NCBI GenBank assembly: GCA_947378305.1 | Contig: CANCJJ010000014.1 | Span: 1-62,706 of the forward strand | DNA from: Phenylobacterium aquaticum | GTDB lineage: Bacteria; Pseudomonadota; Alphaproteobacteria; Caulobacterales; Caulobacteraceae | Length of the DNA stretch: 62,706 bases | Direction: 5' to 3' | Shown: positions 34,240 through 43,608 of the stretch, piece after piece | Layout: each line of letters starts with the position of its first letter | Position numbering within the stretch: the first letter of the stretch is position 1 | Notes under the pieces: model-generated | What the model was told of the DNA's origin: nothing | Database searches by the model: none | What the model saw: only the letters and a program-made list of their open reading frames with translations | Made by a program: the position numbers and the translations under genes

Positions 34240-35523
34240 ATGACGAGCCTCTGTCGGGATTGTTTTGCATGGAGCCCCGCCGGGCCACGCTGCCCGGTCT
34301 GCGGCTCGCCTCGGGTCATTGCCCATGCAGAACTGGCCGACCTGTCCATGGCGCATATGGATTGCGATGCCTTCTATGCTTCGGTGGAAAAGCGCGATCG
34401 TCCTGACTTGCGCGATGTGCCCGTCATTGTGGGCGGCGGGCAGAGGGGGGTGGTGACGACCTGCTGCTACATAGCCCGAACCTATGGGGTGCGCTCGGCC
34501 ATGCCCATGTTCAAGGCCCTGAAGCTCTGCCCTCAAGCAATTGTTATTCCGCCGGACTTTTCCAAATACCGAACGGAAAGCCGCCGCATTATGGACATGG
34601 TGCGTGCCCTGACACCCCTGGTCCAGCCCCTGTCTCTGGACGAAGCCTGGATTGACCTGTCGGGGACCAGCCGGCTGCATGGAGCCCCGCCCGCCGAGAC
34701 CCTGGCCCGGCTGCAAAAGCGCATCGAAACTGAAGTTGGGATCACGGTGTCGGTGGGCCTGTCCGCCAACAAGTTTCTCGCCAAGATCGCCTCTGAACTC
34801 GACAAGCCACGGGGCTTTGCCGTGATTGGTGCCACCGAAGCCGAGGCCTTTCTCGCCCCCCGCCCCGTGACCATCCTGCCAGGTGTCGGTCCTGTCCTGG
34901 CCGAAACCCTGACGGCATCCGGCTATGCCACCATAGGTCATATCGCCCGGGCGGACCCGGCAGACCTCGCCCGGCGGTTTGGCCAGAACGGTCTGCGCCT
35001 CTCGGCCCTGGCCCATGGACGCGACACTCGCCCCGTCGATCCCGATCAGGTGCGCAAGTCGATCAGCGCCGAGACCACTTTTGAGGCCGACCTAACCGAT
35101 CAGGCGGCCCTGGACCGGCACCTCGTGGTCCTGGCCGACAAGGTGGCCCGTCAGGCTCGGGGGGCGGGTCTGGCCGGGCGGGTGGTCACGCTGAAATTGC
35201 GGACGGCGGACTTCAAGATCCTGACGCGCCGCCGGACCCTTGGTCTGCCCACCCAGACCGGGCGAAGTATTTTGGCGACAGGGCGTGAACTCCTGGCCCA
35301 GGAACTGGCGGCCGGGGCGCGAGGCCGCCGGTTCCGGCTGATCGGGATCGGCGTCACTGACCTGATCGAGGCCGATCAGGTGGAGGCGGACTTTTTTGAC
35401 GGGTCAGAGGCCCGGATCCTGGCCAGCGAACGGACGGCGGATGACATACGGGCACGATTCGGACCGGGGGCGGTGACATCGGCCCAGGGCCTGGGCAGCA
35501 AGCACCCCCGCCCTCGGGAGTGA
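34240..35523 (+). CDS. dinB: DNA polymerase IV with N-terminal zinc ribbon
   Basis: Y-family translesion polymerase. Catalytic acids are visible in HMDCDAFYASVEKRD (near residue 41) and PLSLDEAWIDLSG (near residue 133). VGLSANKFLAKIASELDKP and the helix-hairpin-helix GVGPVLAETL follow, then the little-finger domain. In front of the polymerase is a four-cysteine ribbon (C5xxC8 and C18xxC21), which I recall in some alphaproteobacterial DinB proteins. The 427-aa chain lacks an obvious C-terminal beta-clamp pentapeptide. ATG 34240 is needed to keep the ribbon. Confidence 0.94.
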   Translation: MTSLCRDCFAWSPAGPRCPVCGSPRVIAHAELADLSMAHMDCDAFYASVEKRDRPDLRDVPVIVGGGQRGVVTTCCYIARTYGVRSAMPMFKALKLCPQAIVIPPDFSKYRTESRRIMDMVRALTPLVQPLSLDEAWIDLSGTSRLHGAPPAETLARLQKRIETEVGITVSVGLSANKFLAKIASELDKPRGFAVIGATEAEAFLAPRPVTILPGVGPVLAETLTASGYATIGHIARADPADLARRFGQNGLRLSALAHGRDTRPVDPDQVRKSISAETTFEADLTDQAALDRHLVVLADKVARQARGAGLAGRVVTLKLRTADFKILTRRRTLGLPTQTGRSILATGRELLAQELAAGARGRRFRLIGIGVTDLIEADQVEADFFDGSEARILASERTADDIRARFGPGAVTSAQGLGSKHPRPRE

Positions 35524-35687
35524 CCCAGGTCAAAACCTGCCCCCAATTGGCCACAGACATGTGGAAAACAGGCCACTGAGAGCGGTTCTTCTCGGTCCGG
35601 GGCAAATCGCCCCTTTCAAACTGGGCGGGATTCCATATCTAATGAAGGGAATAGGGTGGCCGGGTGGCTGCTTGGGAGACCTGTTCG

Positions 35688-36017
35688 ATGCCCGGGCGTA
35701 AGCAAGGCGATCAGGCGACGGGCGACCGGTCCGCTGTGATCACAAAAACCAAGACGAAGACCCAAAGGCCTTCGCTCTACAGAGTGCTGATTCTGAACGA
35801 CGACTATACCCCTATGGAGTTTGTCGTCTATGTTCTGGAACAGTATTTCCACAAGTCGCGCGAAGAAGCGACGGAGATCATGCTGCACATTCACCAAAAA
35901 GGCGTCGGTGTCTGCGGTGTGTATACATATGAAGTTGCAGAAACAAAAGTAGCGCAGGTCGTTGATACCGCTCGTCGGCACCAACATCCGCTGCAGTGCA
36001 CTATGGAAAAGGACTAG
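35688..36017 (+). CDS. clpS: ATP-dependent Clp protease adaptor ClpS
   Basis: A 109-aa N-end-rule adaptor that hands N-degron substrates to ClpAP. The core [20 protein letters not shown], then [20 protein letters not shown] and [19 protein letters not shown], contains the N-degron pocket (NDDYTPM) and the ClpA-binding face. The first 35 residues form the usual flexible tail. ATG 35688 with GGGAG nine bases upstream is preferred over a GTG at 35664. clpA follows 5 bp after the stop. Confidence 0.95.
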   Translation: MPGRKQGDQATGDRSAVITKTKTKTQRPSLYRVLILNDDYTPMEFVVYVLEQYFHKSREEATEIMLHIHQKGVGVCGVYTYEVAETKVAQVVDTARRHQHPLQCTMEKD

Positions 36018-36022
36018 CGGCC

Positions 36023-38350
36023 TTGCCTTCATTTTCACGCCCCCTCGAAGACACCCTGCATCGCGCCGTGGCCTATGCCAATGAGCGCAAGCATGAATAC
36101 GCGACCCTTGAGCACCTGCTCCTGTCGCTCATCGACGATGAGGACTCCATCGCCGTCCTGAATGCCTGCGGCGTCGACATTCCCGCCCTGCGGACCACCC
36201 TGTCCGGCTATGTGGACAATGAACTTCGCTCCCTGGTGGTGGATGACGGCGAGGAGGCCAAGCCGACGCCCAGCTTCCAGCGGGTGATCCAGCGGGCGGT
36301 GATCCACGTTCAGTCCTCTGGCCGGGACGAAGTGACCGGAGCCAATGTGCTGGTGGCCATTTTCTCGGAGCGCGAGAGCCATGCAGCCTACTTCCTGCAG
36401 GAGCAGGAAATGACCCGCTATGACGCGGTCAACTTCATCGCCCATGGCATTGCCAAGAAGGCCGGGGCCGGTGAGGAAAAGCCGGTCAAGGGGGCCGACA
36501 GCGACGACAAACCCAATTCCAAGACGGGCGGCGAAGCCCTGGATGCCTATTGCGTCAATTTGAATGAAAAGGCCCGTCAGGGTAAGGTCGATCCGCTCAT
36601 CGGCCGGTCCAGCGAGGTCGAACGCTGTATCCAGATCCTGTGCCGCCGCACCAAGAACAACCCCCTGCTGGTGGGCGACCCCGGCGTGGGCAAGACCGCC
36701 ATTGCCGAAGGCCTGGCCCGCAAGATCATCAACAAGCAGGTGCCCGACGTTCTGGCCGGGGCCACCATCTTCTCCCTGGACATGGGCACCCTGCTGGCGG
36801 GAACCCGGTATCGCGGGGACTTTGAAGAGCGCATCAAGCAGGTGATGAAGGAGCTGGAAAACCACCCGGATGCCATTCTGTTCATAGACGAAATTCACAC
36901 GGTGATCGGTGCCGGTGCCACCTCTGGCGGGGCCATGGATGCCTCAAACCTGCTCAAGCCCGCCCTGGCCTCCGGCACCCTGCGGTGCATGGGTTCGACC
37001 ACCTACAAGGAATTCCGCCAGCATTTCGAAAAGGACCGCGCCCTGGTGCGCCGGTTCCAGAAGATCGATGTGAACGAGCCCACGATCGATGACACGATCA
37101 AGATCCTCAAAGGGCTGAAGACCTATTACGAGGAGTTCCACAAGCTCCGCTATACCAACGACGCCATCAAGGGCGCGGTGGAGCTGTCGGCCCGCTACAT
37201 CACGGACCGCAAGCTACCCGACAAGGCCATCGACATTATCGACGAGGCCGGTGCGGGCCAGATGCTTCTGCCCGAGAGCCGCCGCCGCAAGGTCATCGGC
37301 CTGAAGGAAATCGAGGCCGTCGTGGCCAAGATCGCCCGCATTCCGCCCAAGTCGGTGTCCAAGTCGGATACCGAGGCCCTGAAGCAGTTGAATGACGACC
37401 TGAAGCGCGCCGTCTACGGCCAGGATGACGCCATCGAGCAATTGTCGGCGGCCATGAAAATGGCCCGGGCCGGTCTGCGCGACATGGCCAAGCCCATCGG
37501 CTGCTACCTGTTTTCCGGCCCGACCGGGACCGGCAAGACCGAGACCGCCCGCCAGCTGGCCTCGACCCTGGGGATCGAGCTCATGCGCTTTGACATGAGC
37601 GAATATATGGAGCGCCACACGGTGAGCCGCCTGATCGGGGCCCCTCCCGGCTATGTCGGCTTTGACCAGGGCGGCCTGCTGACCGACGCCGTCGACCAGC
37701 ACCCCCATTGCGTGGTCCTGCTGGACGAAATCGAAAAGGCCCACCCGGATGTCTTCAACATCCTCTTGCAGGTCATGGACCATGGCGTCCTGACCGACGC
37801 CAATGGCAAGAAGGTCGACTTCCGCAATGTGGTCCTGATCATGACCACCAATGCCGGAGCCTCGGACGCCCAGCGCAATGCCATCGGCTTTGGTCGCGGC
37901 AAGCAGGACGATGAGGTCGAGGAGGCCCTGAAGCGCCTTTTCACCCCGGAATTCCGCAACCGTCTCGATGCCGTGGTGCAGTTCAAGCCCCTGACCCAGG
38001 ACGTGATCCGCCAGGTGGTGATGAAGTTCGTCATGCAGATGGAGGCCCAGCTGGCTGACCGGCATGTGACCATCGAAACCAGCGAGGAAGCCGCCGACTG
38101 GCTGGCCAGCAATGGCTTTGACGAGCTCTATGGTGCCCGGCCCCTGGCCCGGGTTATCCAGGAAAACATCAAAAAGCCCCTGGCCGACGAGATCCTGTTT
38201 GGCCGACTGGTCAAGGGCGGCCACGTCAAGGTGGTGCTCAAGGACGGCAAGCTGGCCTTTGAGATCGAGGGCGAGGGCCACGAGCCCGGAGCCCCCGTGA
38301 TCGAACCGCCCCGGGGCGCGCGCAAGGCGGCACCGGAACTGACCGAATAG
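36023..38350 (+). CDS. clpA: ATP-dependent Clp protease ATPase subunit ClpA
   Basis: AAA+ unfoldase that feeds ClpP. The N-domain has two repeats ([20 protein letters not shown] and the one around [14 protein letters not shown]). D1 Walker A is [15 protein letters not shown] (near residue 210) with Walker [17 protein letters not shown]2 Walker A is [15 protein letters not shown] with [15 protein letters not shown]. The IGF tripeptide in NAIGFGRGK is the ClpP-docking loop. The start is probably TTG 36023 (giving [15 protein letters not shown]), with AAGGA ten bases upstream; a GTG at 35996 would overlap clpS. 775 aa. Confidence 0.95.
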   Translation: MPSFSRPLEDTLHRAVAYANERKHEYATLEHLLLSLIDDEDSIAVLNACGVDIPALRTTLSGYVDNELRSLVVDDGEEAKPTPSFQRVIQRAVIHVQSSGRDEVTGANVLVAIFSERESHAAYFLQEQEMTRYDAVNFIAHGIAKKAGAGEEKPVKGADSDDKPNSKTGGEALDAYCVNLNEKARQGKVDPLIGRSSEVERCIQILCRRTKNNPLLVGDPGVGKTAIAEGLARKIINKQVPDVLAGATIFSLDMGTLLAGTRYRGDFEERIKQVMKELENHPDAILFIDEIHTVIGAGATSGGAMDASNLLKPALASGTLRCMGSTTYKEFRQHFEKDRALVRRFQKIDVNEPTIDDTIKILKGLKTYYEEFHKLRYTNDAIKGAVELSARYITDRKLPDKAIDIIDEAGAGQMLLPESRRRKVIGLKEIEAVVAKIARIPPKSVSKSDTEALKQLNDDLKRAVYGQDDAIEQLSAAMKMARAGLRDMAKPIGCYLFSGPTGTGKTETARQLASTLGIELMRFDMSEYMERHTVSRLIGAPPGYVGFDQGGLLTDAVDQHPHCVVLLDEIEKAHPDVFNILLQVMDHGVLTDANGKKVDFRNVVLIMTTNAGASDAQRNAIGFGRGKQDDEVEEALKRLFTPEFRNRLDAVVQFKPLTQDVIRQVVMKFVMQMEAQLADRHVTIETSEEAADWLASNGFDELYGARPLARVIQENIKKPLADEILFGRLVKGGHVKVVLKDGKLAFEIEGEGHEPGAPVIEPPRGARKAAPELTE

Positions 38351-38355
38351 CCGCC

Positions 38356-38625
38356 ATGCTGGGGCTGATCCTCGCCGGTCTGGTCGCCGCCACCCCGGCC
38401 CCGTCAACCGCCCCTGCGGCGGCACCCGCCGAAAAGCGGGCCGAGGCGGTCGCCAAACCCGCCCGGCCCAAGCGGGTCTGTATCGAGGAACAGCAAATGG
38501 GCTCCCTCATGACGCGCAGCATCTGTGCCACCCCGGAAGAATGGGAAAAGCGCCGCCAGTCCGACGCCCGCGAGATCGACCGCATGCGCGACAACACTGC
38601 CGTTTGCGGAACCGGGGCCTGCTGA
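38356..38625 (+). CDS. Small secreted Cys-containing protein, paralogue A
   Basis: An 89-aa protein starting 5 bp after clpA. A short hydrophobic signal (MLGLILAGLVAATPA) is followed by an Ala/Pro linker, then a conserved block: KRVCIEEQQMGSLMTRSIC, PEEWEKRRQSDAREIDRMRD and the terminal VCGTGAC. The four cysteines (two, then CxxxxC at the end) could form disulfides in the periplasm. It is paralogous to the gene at 38787-39062 (shared pattern VC-x2-E, RSC/SIC-x-T-EEWE-x-R, DAR, VCG, AC). The function is unknown. Confidence 0.78.
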   Translation: MLGLILAGLVAATPAPSTAPAAAPAEKRAEAVAKPARPKRVCIEEQQMGSLMTRSICATPEEWEKRRQSDAREIDRMRDNTAVCGTGAC

Positions 38626-38660
38626 GGGCGGGACGGGGGCACAGCGCCATGCCATTCCCT

Positions 38661-38694
38661 GGCAGACCTACAGGTCGTCCCACGACCTCCTGCC
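38661..38694. repeat. Nested inverted repeat between the two secreted-protein paralogues
   Basis: AGGTCGT (38672-38678), CCC, ACGACCT (38682-38688) is a perfect 7-bp palindrome, enclosed by a second pair GGCAG (38661-38665) and CTGCC (38690-38694). No T-run follows, so it is more likely an operator or mRNA structure than a classical terminator. AT-rich sequence (TATAAAACTGTAATTAATT) follows at about 38700. Confidence 0.45.
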
Positions 38695-38786
38695 GTGATA
38701 TAAAACTGTAATTAATTCCGTCTGGATAACCCGGGCAAAGGGGTTTATTCAACACGTCTTCCTCCCTGGAACCAAAGGACGACCCC

Positions 38787-39062
38787 ATGCCCATCCTCGG
38801 AATGATCCTCGCGGGCGTCCTTGCCACCGCACAGGCAGACACCGCCATCGCCACGCCCGCCCCCACAACTGCGCCTGCGGCCAAGGCGGCCAAGCCAAAA
38901 CTGGTCTGCGTGACGGAAGCCGTGACCGGTGCCATCATCCCCAAGCGCTCCTGCCGCACCGCCGAGGAGTGGGAACAGCGCAAGCAAATCGACGCCCGCA
39001 ATGTTCAGGACTTCAAGAACCAGACCGGCATCACCGTCTGCGGCGGCAATACCGCCTGCTGA
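38787..39062 (+). CDS. Small secreted Cys-containing protein, paralogue B
   Basis: A 91-aa protein with a signal-like start (MPILGMILAGVLATAQA), an Ala/Thr/Pro linker and the conserved block KLVCVTEAVTGAIIPKRSC, RTAEEWEQRKQIDARNVQDF and the end VCGGNTAC. Compared with paralogue A the cysteine positions, EEWE motif and DAR triplet are kept. An SD-like AAAGGACGACCCC precedes ATG 38787. It has its own AT-rich leader and so may be separately expressed. Converges on the HIT gene. Confidence 0.78.
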   Translation: MPILGMILAGVLATAQADTAIATPAPTTAPAAKAAKPKLVCVTEAVTGAIIPKRSCRTAEEWEQRKQIDARNVQDFKNQTGITVCGGNTAC

Positions 39063-39075
39063 GGCCCCCTCCCCC

Positions 39076-39513
39076 CTAGCTAATCATCGCCGAAATCTGT
39101 TCGGCCAGGGCCTTTAGCTCGTCCATGTCGGCCATGGTGCCGGAGGCGTGGCGGCCGAGGGGCTGGTCGGACCAGCGCGGGATGATGTGGACGTGCAGGT
39201 GGAAGACGGTCTGGCCTGCGGGCGCGCCGTTATACTGGGTAATCACCAGGCCATCCGGGGCCAGGGCAGAGCGGACAGCCCGGGCAATGCGCTGGACCCC
39301 GGTCATGAGGTGGGCAAGCACCTTGGGGTCCTCCTCCAGCAGGTTGCGGGCGGTGGACTGCTTGGGAATCACCAGGGTATGGCCCCGGCTCTGGGGAAAG
39401 ACATCCATGAAGGCAAAGACGTGTTCGTCCTCAAACACCTTCACGCAAGGGGCCTCTCCGCGCAGAATTTTGGCGAAGATATTGGCGGGATCATAGGCAC
39501 CATCCAGGCTCAT
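39076..39513 (-). CDS. HIT family protein
   Basis: A 145-aa histidine-triad nucleotide hydrolase or transferase. The triad HLHVHIIPRW is near residue 110; the N-terminal half has IFAKILRGEAPCVKVFEDE and the conserved DVFPQSRGHTLVIPK. The family cleaves phosphoramidates and dinucleoside polyphosphates; the natural substrate is not shown. ATG 39513 overlaps the stop of the DUF482 gene by 4 bp; it is the last gene of the leftward four-gene operon. Confidence 0.95.
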   Translation of the reverse strand: MSLDGAYDPANIFAKILRGEAPCVKVFEDEHVFAFMDVFPQSRGHTLVIPKQSTARNLLEEDPKVLAHLMTGVQRIARAVRSALAPDGLVITQYNGAPAGQTVFHLHVHIIPRWSDQPLGRHASGTMADMDELKALAEQISAMIS

Positions 39514-40694
39514 GCGTCGTCTCCCTCTGTCGGACGGGTTTCGCGGAAGGGTGAATATTCCTCGGTCAGCCACTCGATCTCGCCCTCCACCGCCTCGCGT
39601 TCGCGGCGCACGAAGTCCTCGACGGGGCCGCGCAGCATGGGGTCGGCGATATAGTGGGCGGAATGAACGGGGGCGGGCAGATAGCCCCGGGCAATCTTGT
39701 GCTGGCCCTGGGCCCCGGCCTCGACCCGGTCCAGGCCGTGCTGAATGGCCCAGTCTATGGCCTGGTAATAGCAAAGCTCGAAATGGAGGAAGGGCACCTC
39801 CTCGATACAGCCCCAGTTGCGGCCATAGAGGCAGTCGGCCCCGATCAGGTTGAGGGCTCCGGCAATCCAGCGTCCATTGCGCCGGGCCATGACCAGCAGG
39901 ACCTGATCGGCCATGCGCTCGCCCAGCAGGGAAAAGAACAGCCGGTTCAGATAGGGCCGCCCCCATTTGCGGGCTCCGGTGTCCATATAGAAGCCGTAGA
40001 AGGCATCCCAGTGGGCCTCGGTCAGGTCAGACCCGGTGAGGGCCAGAACCTCGACCCCGGCCAGGGCATCGCGCCGCTCGCGCCTTATGGTCTTGCGCCG
40101 GCCTGACGACAGGTCGGCCAGGAAGTCCTCAAAACTGCCATAGCCGCGGTTGTACCAGTGGTATTGCTGGCCCTCGCGCTGGGCCAGACCCTGGGCACCC
40201 AGCCAGTCCCATTCGGGCCGCGTTGGGAAGTTGACGTGCAGGCCTGAGGCCCCATAGCGCTCGCACAGGCCCAGTCCGCCTTGCAGCAAGAGATTGCGGG
40301 CCAGGTCCGCGTCAATGTCGGGCCGAACCAGCAGGCGCGGGCCCGTGGCCGGGGTGAAGGGTGCCGCTGACAGGAGCTTGGGATAATATCGCCCCCCGGC
40401 CCGCTCATAGGCATCGGCCCAGGCATGGTCGAAGATGTATTCGCCCTGGCTGTGCGACTTCAGATAGAGGGGCATGACGGCGGCGACCGCGCCCGTCTCG
40501 TCGTCCAGGCTCAAGTGCTGCGGCCCCCAGCCCTGGGCCTCAACCGCACAACCCGCCTCTTCGGCAATGTCGAGAAAGTCGAAGCTGATAAAGGGGTTGG
40601 CCTGATAGTCCGGATGGCTGGCGCAGGCCTGCCAGCCCGCGCGGCCGATCGCGGCAATGCGGCGGCTGACCTTGACCGCCGGGTTGAGCTTCAC
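39510..40694 (-). CDS. DUF482/FemAB-like GNAT acyltransferase family protein
   Basis: A 394-aa member of the peptidoglycan biosynthesis/recognition family (DUF482, PF04339), distantly related to FemAB aminoacyltransferases and GNAT enzymes. Motifs: LPLYLKSHSQGEYIFDHAWA, SSGRRKTIRRERRDAL near residue 195 and GCIEEVPFLHFELCYYQAID, with the C-terminal GAQGQHKIARGYLP. The reaction is not established; an acyl or aminoacyl transfer is likely. Its ends overlap both neighbours by 4 bp, so it is firmly part of the operon. Confidence 0.9.
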   Translation of the reverse strand: MKLNPAVKVSRRIAAIGRAGWQACASHPDYQANPFISFDFLDIAEEAGCAVEAQGWGPQHLSLDDETGAVAAVMPLYLKSHSQGEYIFDHAWADAYERAGGRYYPKLLSAAPFTPATGPRLLVRPDIDADLARNLLLQGGLGLCERYGASGLHVNFPTRPEWDWLGAQGLAQREGQQYHWYNRGYGSFEDFLADLSSGRRKTIRRERRDALAGVEVLALTGSDLTEAHWDAFYGFYMDTGARKWGRPYLNRLFFSLLGERMADQVLLVMARRNGRWIAGALNLIGADCLYGRNWGCIEEVPFLHFELCYYQAIDWAIQHGLDRVEAGAQGQHKIARGYLPAPVHSAHYIADPMLRGPVEDFVRREREAVEGEIEWLTEEYSPFRETRPTEGDDA

Positions 40695-41440
40695 GCGGCA
40701 AAGCCCTCAAAAATCAGGTTGTCGCAATGGTCGCGAACCTGGTCCCACTGGGCGGGCTCGCGCACAGTCCAGGCCACGACCGGCATGCCCTGTTCACGAT
40801 ATTCCGCCACCTTGGGGTCGGCCACGGTATCGAGGCTCATGGCCAGGAAATGCGGGCGGGCAAGGCTGACCTGCTCCAGGCGGGCATAGGCATGCCTCTG
40901 CTCGCGCGGCAGGCGGGAGGCGTCGTCATTCCAGCGATAGCTGTCCAGCCCGCGCAGGACGCCGGGGAAACGGTCGGCAAACCAGGCGTGGCTATAGGGG
41001 TTGAAGCCGATCACGCAGGTGGGACCGGCATGGTCCATGAGGATCTCATGCACGCGCTGTTCCAGGGGCCCAACCTCGCCAAAGGGGGTCTTGAGTTCGA
41101 CATGGACCATGGCCCGGTGGCCGATCAGGGCCATGACCTCCAGCAGGGTGGGAATCCCCTCGTCCGTGCCCTTCAGGCGCAGGTCCGCCAGATCGGCCGC
41201 CGTGCGGTCGCGAAGCCGTCCGGACACCCCCGTCATGCGATCCAGGGTATAGTCGTGAAACACCACCGCCTCGCCATCGGAGGACAGGTGAACGTCCAAT
41301 TCTATGCCATAGCCCGCCTCACAGGCCGCCTGAAAAGCCGCCAGGGAGTTTTCCGGCGCACCCGTCTTGCTCCAGAGCCCGCGATGGGCGACAGGCGGGT
41401 TTTTCAGTAGCTCCCAGGCCTCACCGAACCGGGCGTTCAT
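40691..41440 (-). CDS. Glycerophosphodiester phosphodiesterase
   Basis: A 249-aa GDPD-family TIM-barrel enzyme that hydrolyses glycerophosphodiesters to glycerol 3-phosphate and an alcohol. Catalytic residues are in VAHRGLWSKTGAPENSLAAF (His and Arg, Glu) and ELDVHLSSDGEAVVFHD (Glu, Asp, His) in the first 75 residues. No signal peptide, so it is cytoplasmic. Overlaps the DUF482 gene downstream and the RidA gene upstream by 4 bp each. Confidence 0.94.
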   Translation of the reverse strand: MNARFGEAWELLKNPPVAHRGLWSKTGAPENSLAAFQAACEAGYGIELDVHLSSDGEAVVFHDYTLDRMTGVSGRLRDRTAADLADLRLKGTDEGIPTLLEVMALIGHRAMVHVELKTPFGEVGPLEQRVHEILMDHAGPTCVIGFNPYSHAWFADRFPGVLRGLDSYRWNDDASRLPREQRHAYARLEQVSLARPHFLAMSLDTVADPKVAEYREQGMPVVAWTVREPAQWDQVRDHCDNLIFEGFAA

Positions 41441-41898
41441 CGCACTTCCACCACCGCATCCACCTCGACCGCAAAGTTGAGCGGCAGGCGATAGACGCCC
41501 ACGGCGGACCGGGCATGCTTGCCCTTGTCGCCAAAGGCCAGGACCATGAGATCGGACGCCCCGTTCACCACCTGGGGAATTTCAAAAAAGGACGGACCCG
41601 CCTGGACAAAGCCGCCCAGCTTGACCACCCGGACCACGCGCTCAAGATCGCCGTCACAGGCGGCCCGCATCTGGGCCAGCAGGTTAATGCCGCAGAGCCC
41701 GGCGGCCATCTTGGCCGTGGTCAGATCGACCTCTTCGCCGACAATTCCCTTTATGCCGCCACTGGCATCCAGCGAGACCTGACCCGAGATGTGGACCAGG
41801 TTCCCGACCCTGACAAAGGGGACATAGTTGGCGACGGGCGCGACAGGTTGCGGAAGCACGAGGCCCGCGGCGGACAGGTTGTTTTCAACATTGGACAT
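41437..41898 (-). CDS. RidA family protein
   Basis: A 153-aa RidA/YjgF member. Conserved parts are VPFVRVGNLVHISGQVSLD near residue 25 and HARSAVGVYRLPLNFAVEVD, where the Arg corresponds to the substrate-carboxylate-binding Arg of imine deaminases. It belongs to the slightly longer YjgF subgroup (about 150 aa). It may deaminate reactive enamine/imine products. ATG 41898 is preferred; the frame upstream to 41943 shows no family similarity. First gene of the four-gene leftward operon. Confidence 0.92.
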   Translation of the reverse strand: MSNVENNLSAAGLVLPQPVAPVANYVPFVRVGNLVHISGQVSLDASGGIKGIVGEEVDLTTAKMAAGLCGINLLAQMRAACDGDLERVVRVVKLGGFVQAGPSFFEIPQVVNGASDLMVLAFGDKGKHARSAVGVYRLPLNFAVEVDAVVEVR

Positions 41899-41974
41899 GG
41901 GCGTGATGTAACGCGGAAACCGCCCCGGGAGCCAGCCACCCAATTGTAAAAATTACCGGGGAACTTGCCCGGGA

Positions 41975-42463
41975 TCAAAGCGGCGGAGCGTCACTGGCCC
42001 CCAGCACCCGCCGGGCCTCGTCGGATCGCAGGGCGGTGGGCGGACAAATTCCCGCAAGACGCCGGGCATCCGTCATGACCTCGCCGGAAATAGGAATGCC
42101 CGCAATCCGGGTCGATAGCGTGCCCTTCAGCCGGAAGCTGGCCAGCGAATAGGTGCCAGCCGCCGAAATATTCGCCACCTGCCCGGCCTTGGTGGTGCAA
42201 CTGCCCTTCAGGTTGATCCGTCCATTGCCAACATCCCGGACCGGATAGGTGCAGGCATAATGGCGATTACTGGGGCCGGTCATGAACTTGTTGATCTCCG
42301 AAGCCACCAGGCATCTCAGCTCAACCTTGCGGATCACGGCCAGAACATTGGTCACCTGCCAATAGCCCGGCTGGGGATAGCCGTCTTCGGCCCGGGCAGC
42401 CCCCCCGAGGGTCAGTGGGGCCCCGACCAGACCGGCCAGGACTAGAGTCCGAACGTGCTTCAT
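41975..42463 (-). CDS. Secreted DUF3617-like protein
   Basis: A 162-aa protein with an N-terminal signal peptide (LVLAGLVGAPLTLGGAARA, cleavage after ARA). The mature part starts QPGYWQVTNVLAVIRKVELRCLVASEI and continues with the conserved triple HYACTYPVRDVGNGRINLKGSC, resembling the DUF3617 pattern GxW...C(V/L)...C...; four cysteines are present. Probably periplasmic; the function is unknown. ATG 42463 is 57 bp from the divergent GT2 gene. Confidence 0.68.
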   Translation of the reverse strand: MKHVRTLVLAGLVGAPLTLGGAARAEDGYPQPGYWQVTNVLAVIRKVELRCLVASEINKFMTGPSNRHYACTYPVRDVGNGRINLKGSCTTKAGQVANISAAGTYSLASFRLKGTLSTRIAGIPISGEVMTDARRLAGICPPTALRSDEARRVLGASDAPPL

Positions 42464-42519
42464 GTTTGTTCCCGGGCGCATGCGAGGTTAGATAGGTATT
42501 CCAACAAGGGATTATCAGT

Positions 42520-43608
42520 TTGCCTGATTCTGCGGCCAGACTTGAACTGACGGTTGTCGTGCCGACCTTCAACGAGCGTGAAAACGTCGCCCGGCTGATT
42601 GCCAAGCTGGATGAGGTCCTGGCGGGCGTGGTCTGGCAGGTCATTTTCGTGGATGACAACTCCCCCGATGGCACCGCGGCGGAGGTCAAGGCGATTGCGG
42701 CCCGGGACAGCCGGGTTCAGTGCCTGCACAGGATGGGCCGCCGGGGTCTCGCCGGGGCGGTGATTGAAGGGGCCATGGCAAGTGCCGCCCCCTTTGTCGC
42801 CGTCATGGATGGCGACCTGCAACACGACGAGCGGCTCCTGCCGCAAATGCTTGAGGCCCTGCGGGCCGACCGGGCCGATCTGGTGGTCGGTAGCCGCTAT
42901 ATCGCTGGCACAGATGCCGATGCCTCCGCCCTGGGTGCACGCCGGGAGGCCGGAAGCCGACTGGCCAACTGGCTGGGCCGTCAGGTGCTCAAGGCCGACC
43001 TGACCGATCCGGTCAGCGGCTTTTTCATGATCCGCCGGGGTCTGGTGGACAAGGTGGCCCCCAAGCTGAGCACGTCCGGGTTCAAGGTGCTGTTCGATAT
43101 CATCGCCTCTCAGGACACGCCCCCCCGCTGCCTGGAATTTCCTTACGAATTTCGTGCCCGGGAAGCCGGGGATAGCAAGCTGGATAACGGGGTTGTCGTG
43201 CAGTATCTGGGCCTGCTTGTGGCGAAATTCAGTCGCGACGTGATTTCGCCGCGCTTTCTCATGTTTGCCCTGGTCGGGGCGAGCGGCGTGGTCGTGCATT
43301 TGATCATCCTGCGATCCCTTCTGGGGATAGGCTTTGCCGGGGCACAGACCCTGGCCGCCCTGGGGGCCATGACCTCGAACTATCTGATCAATAATGCCGT
43401 GACCTATCGAGATCGCCGCCGAAAGGGCCTGGGCCTGCTGGTGGGCTATCTGAAGTTCTGCCTCCTGTGCAGCATCCCCCTGGCGGCCAATGTCGCCGTG
43501 GCGACCGTTGTCTTTGAGCACGGCCCCTCCTGGTGGGTGGCGGGCATTGCCGGGGCCGTGGTGGCTGCCGCCTGGAACTATGTGACGACATCCCGGGCCG
43601 TATGGTGA
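42520..43608 (+). CDS. GT2 glycosyltransferase fused to a GtrA-like domain (dolichol-phosphate mannosyltransferase type)
   Basis: A 362-aa protein. Residues 1-235 are a GT-A family 2 domain: VVVPTFNERENVARLI, FVDDNSPDGTA (near 45), VMDGDLQHDE (near 92, the DxD) and SGFFMIRRGLVD. The C-terminal part has four hydrophobic segments with LVGASGVVVHLI and NYLINNAVTYRDRR, typical of GtrA. Such fusions transfer a sugar to polyprenyl phosphate at the inner membrane, providing a donor for GT39 enzymes. Start is TTG 42520 with AAGGG nine bases upstream. Its stop overlaps the next gene, a GT39 enzyme, which supports this role. Confidence 0.93.
   Translation: MPDSAARLELTVVVPTFNERENVARLIAKLDEVLAGVVWQVIFVDDNSPDGTAAEVKAIAARDSRVQCLHRMGRRGLAGAVIEGAMASAAPFVAVMDGDLQHDERLLPQMLEALRADRADLVVGSRYIAGTDADASALGARREAGSRLANWLGRQVLKADLTDPVSGFFMIRRGLVDKVAPKLSTSGFKVLFDIIASQDTPPRCLEFPYEFRAREAGDSKLDNGVVVQYLGLLVAKFSRDVISPRFLMFALVGASGVVVHLIILRSLLGIGFAGAQTLAALGAMTSNYLINNAVTYRDRRRKGLGLLVGYLKFCLLCSIPLAANVAVATVVFEHGPSWWVAGIAGAVVAAAWNYVTTSRAVW

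Noticed and set aside
35524..35687. Possible sigma-32 promoter before clpS (CTTTCAA and TTCCATAT).
   Set aside because: The spacing is only 11 bases instead of 13-15 and both elements deviate; not reported as a feature.
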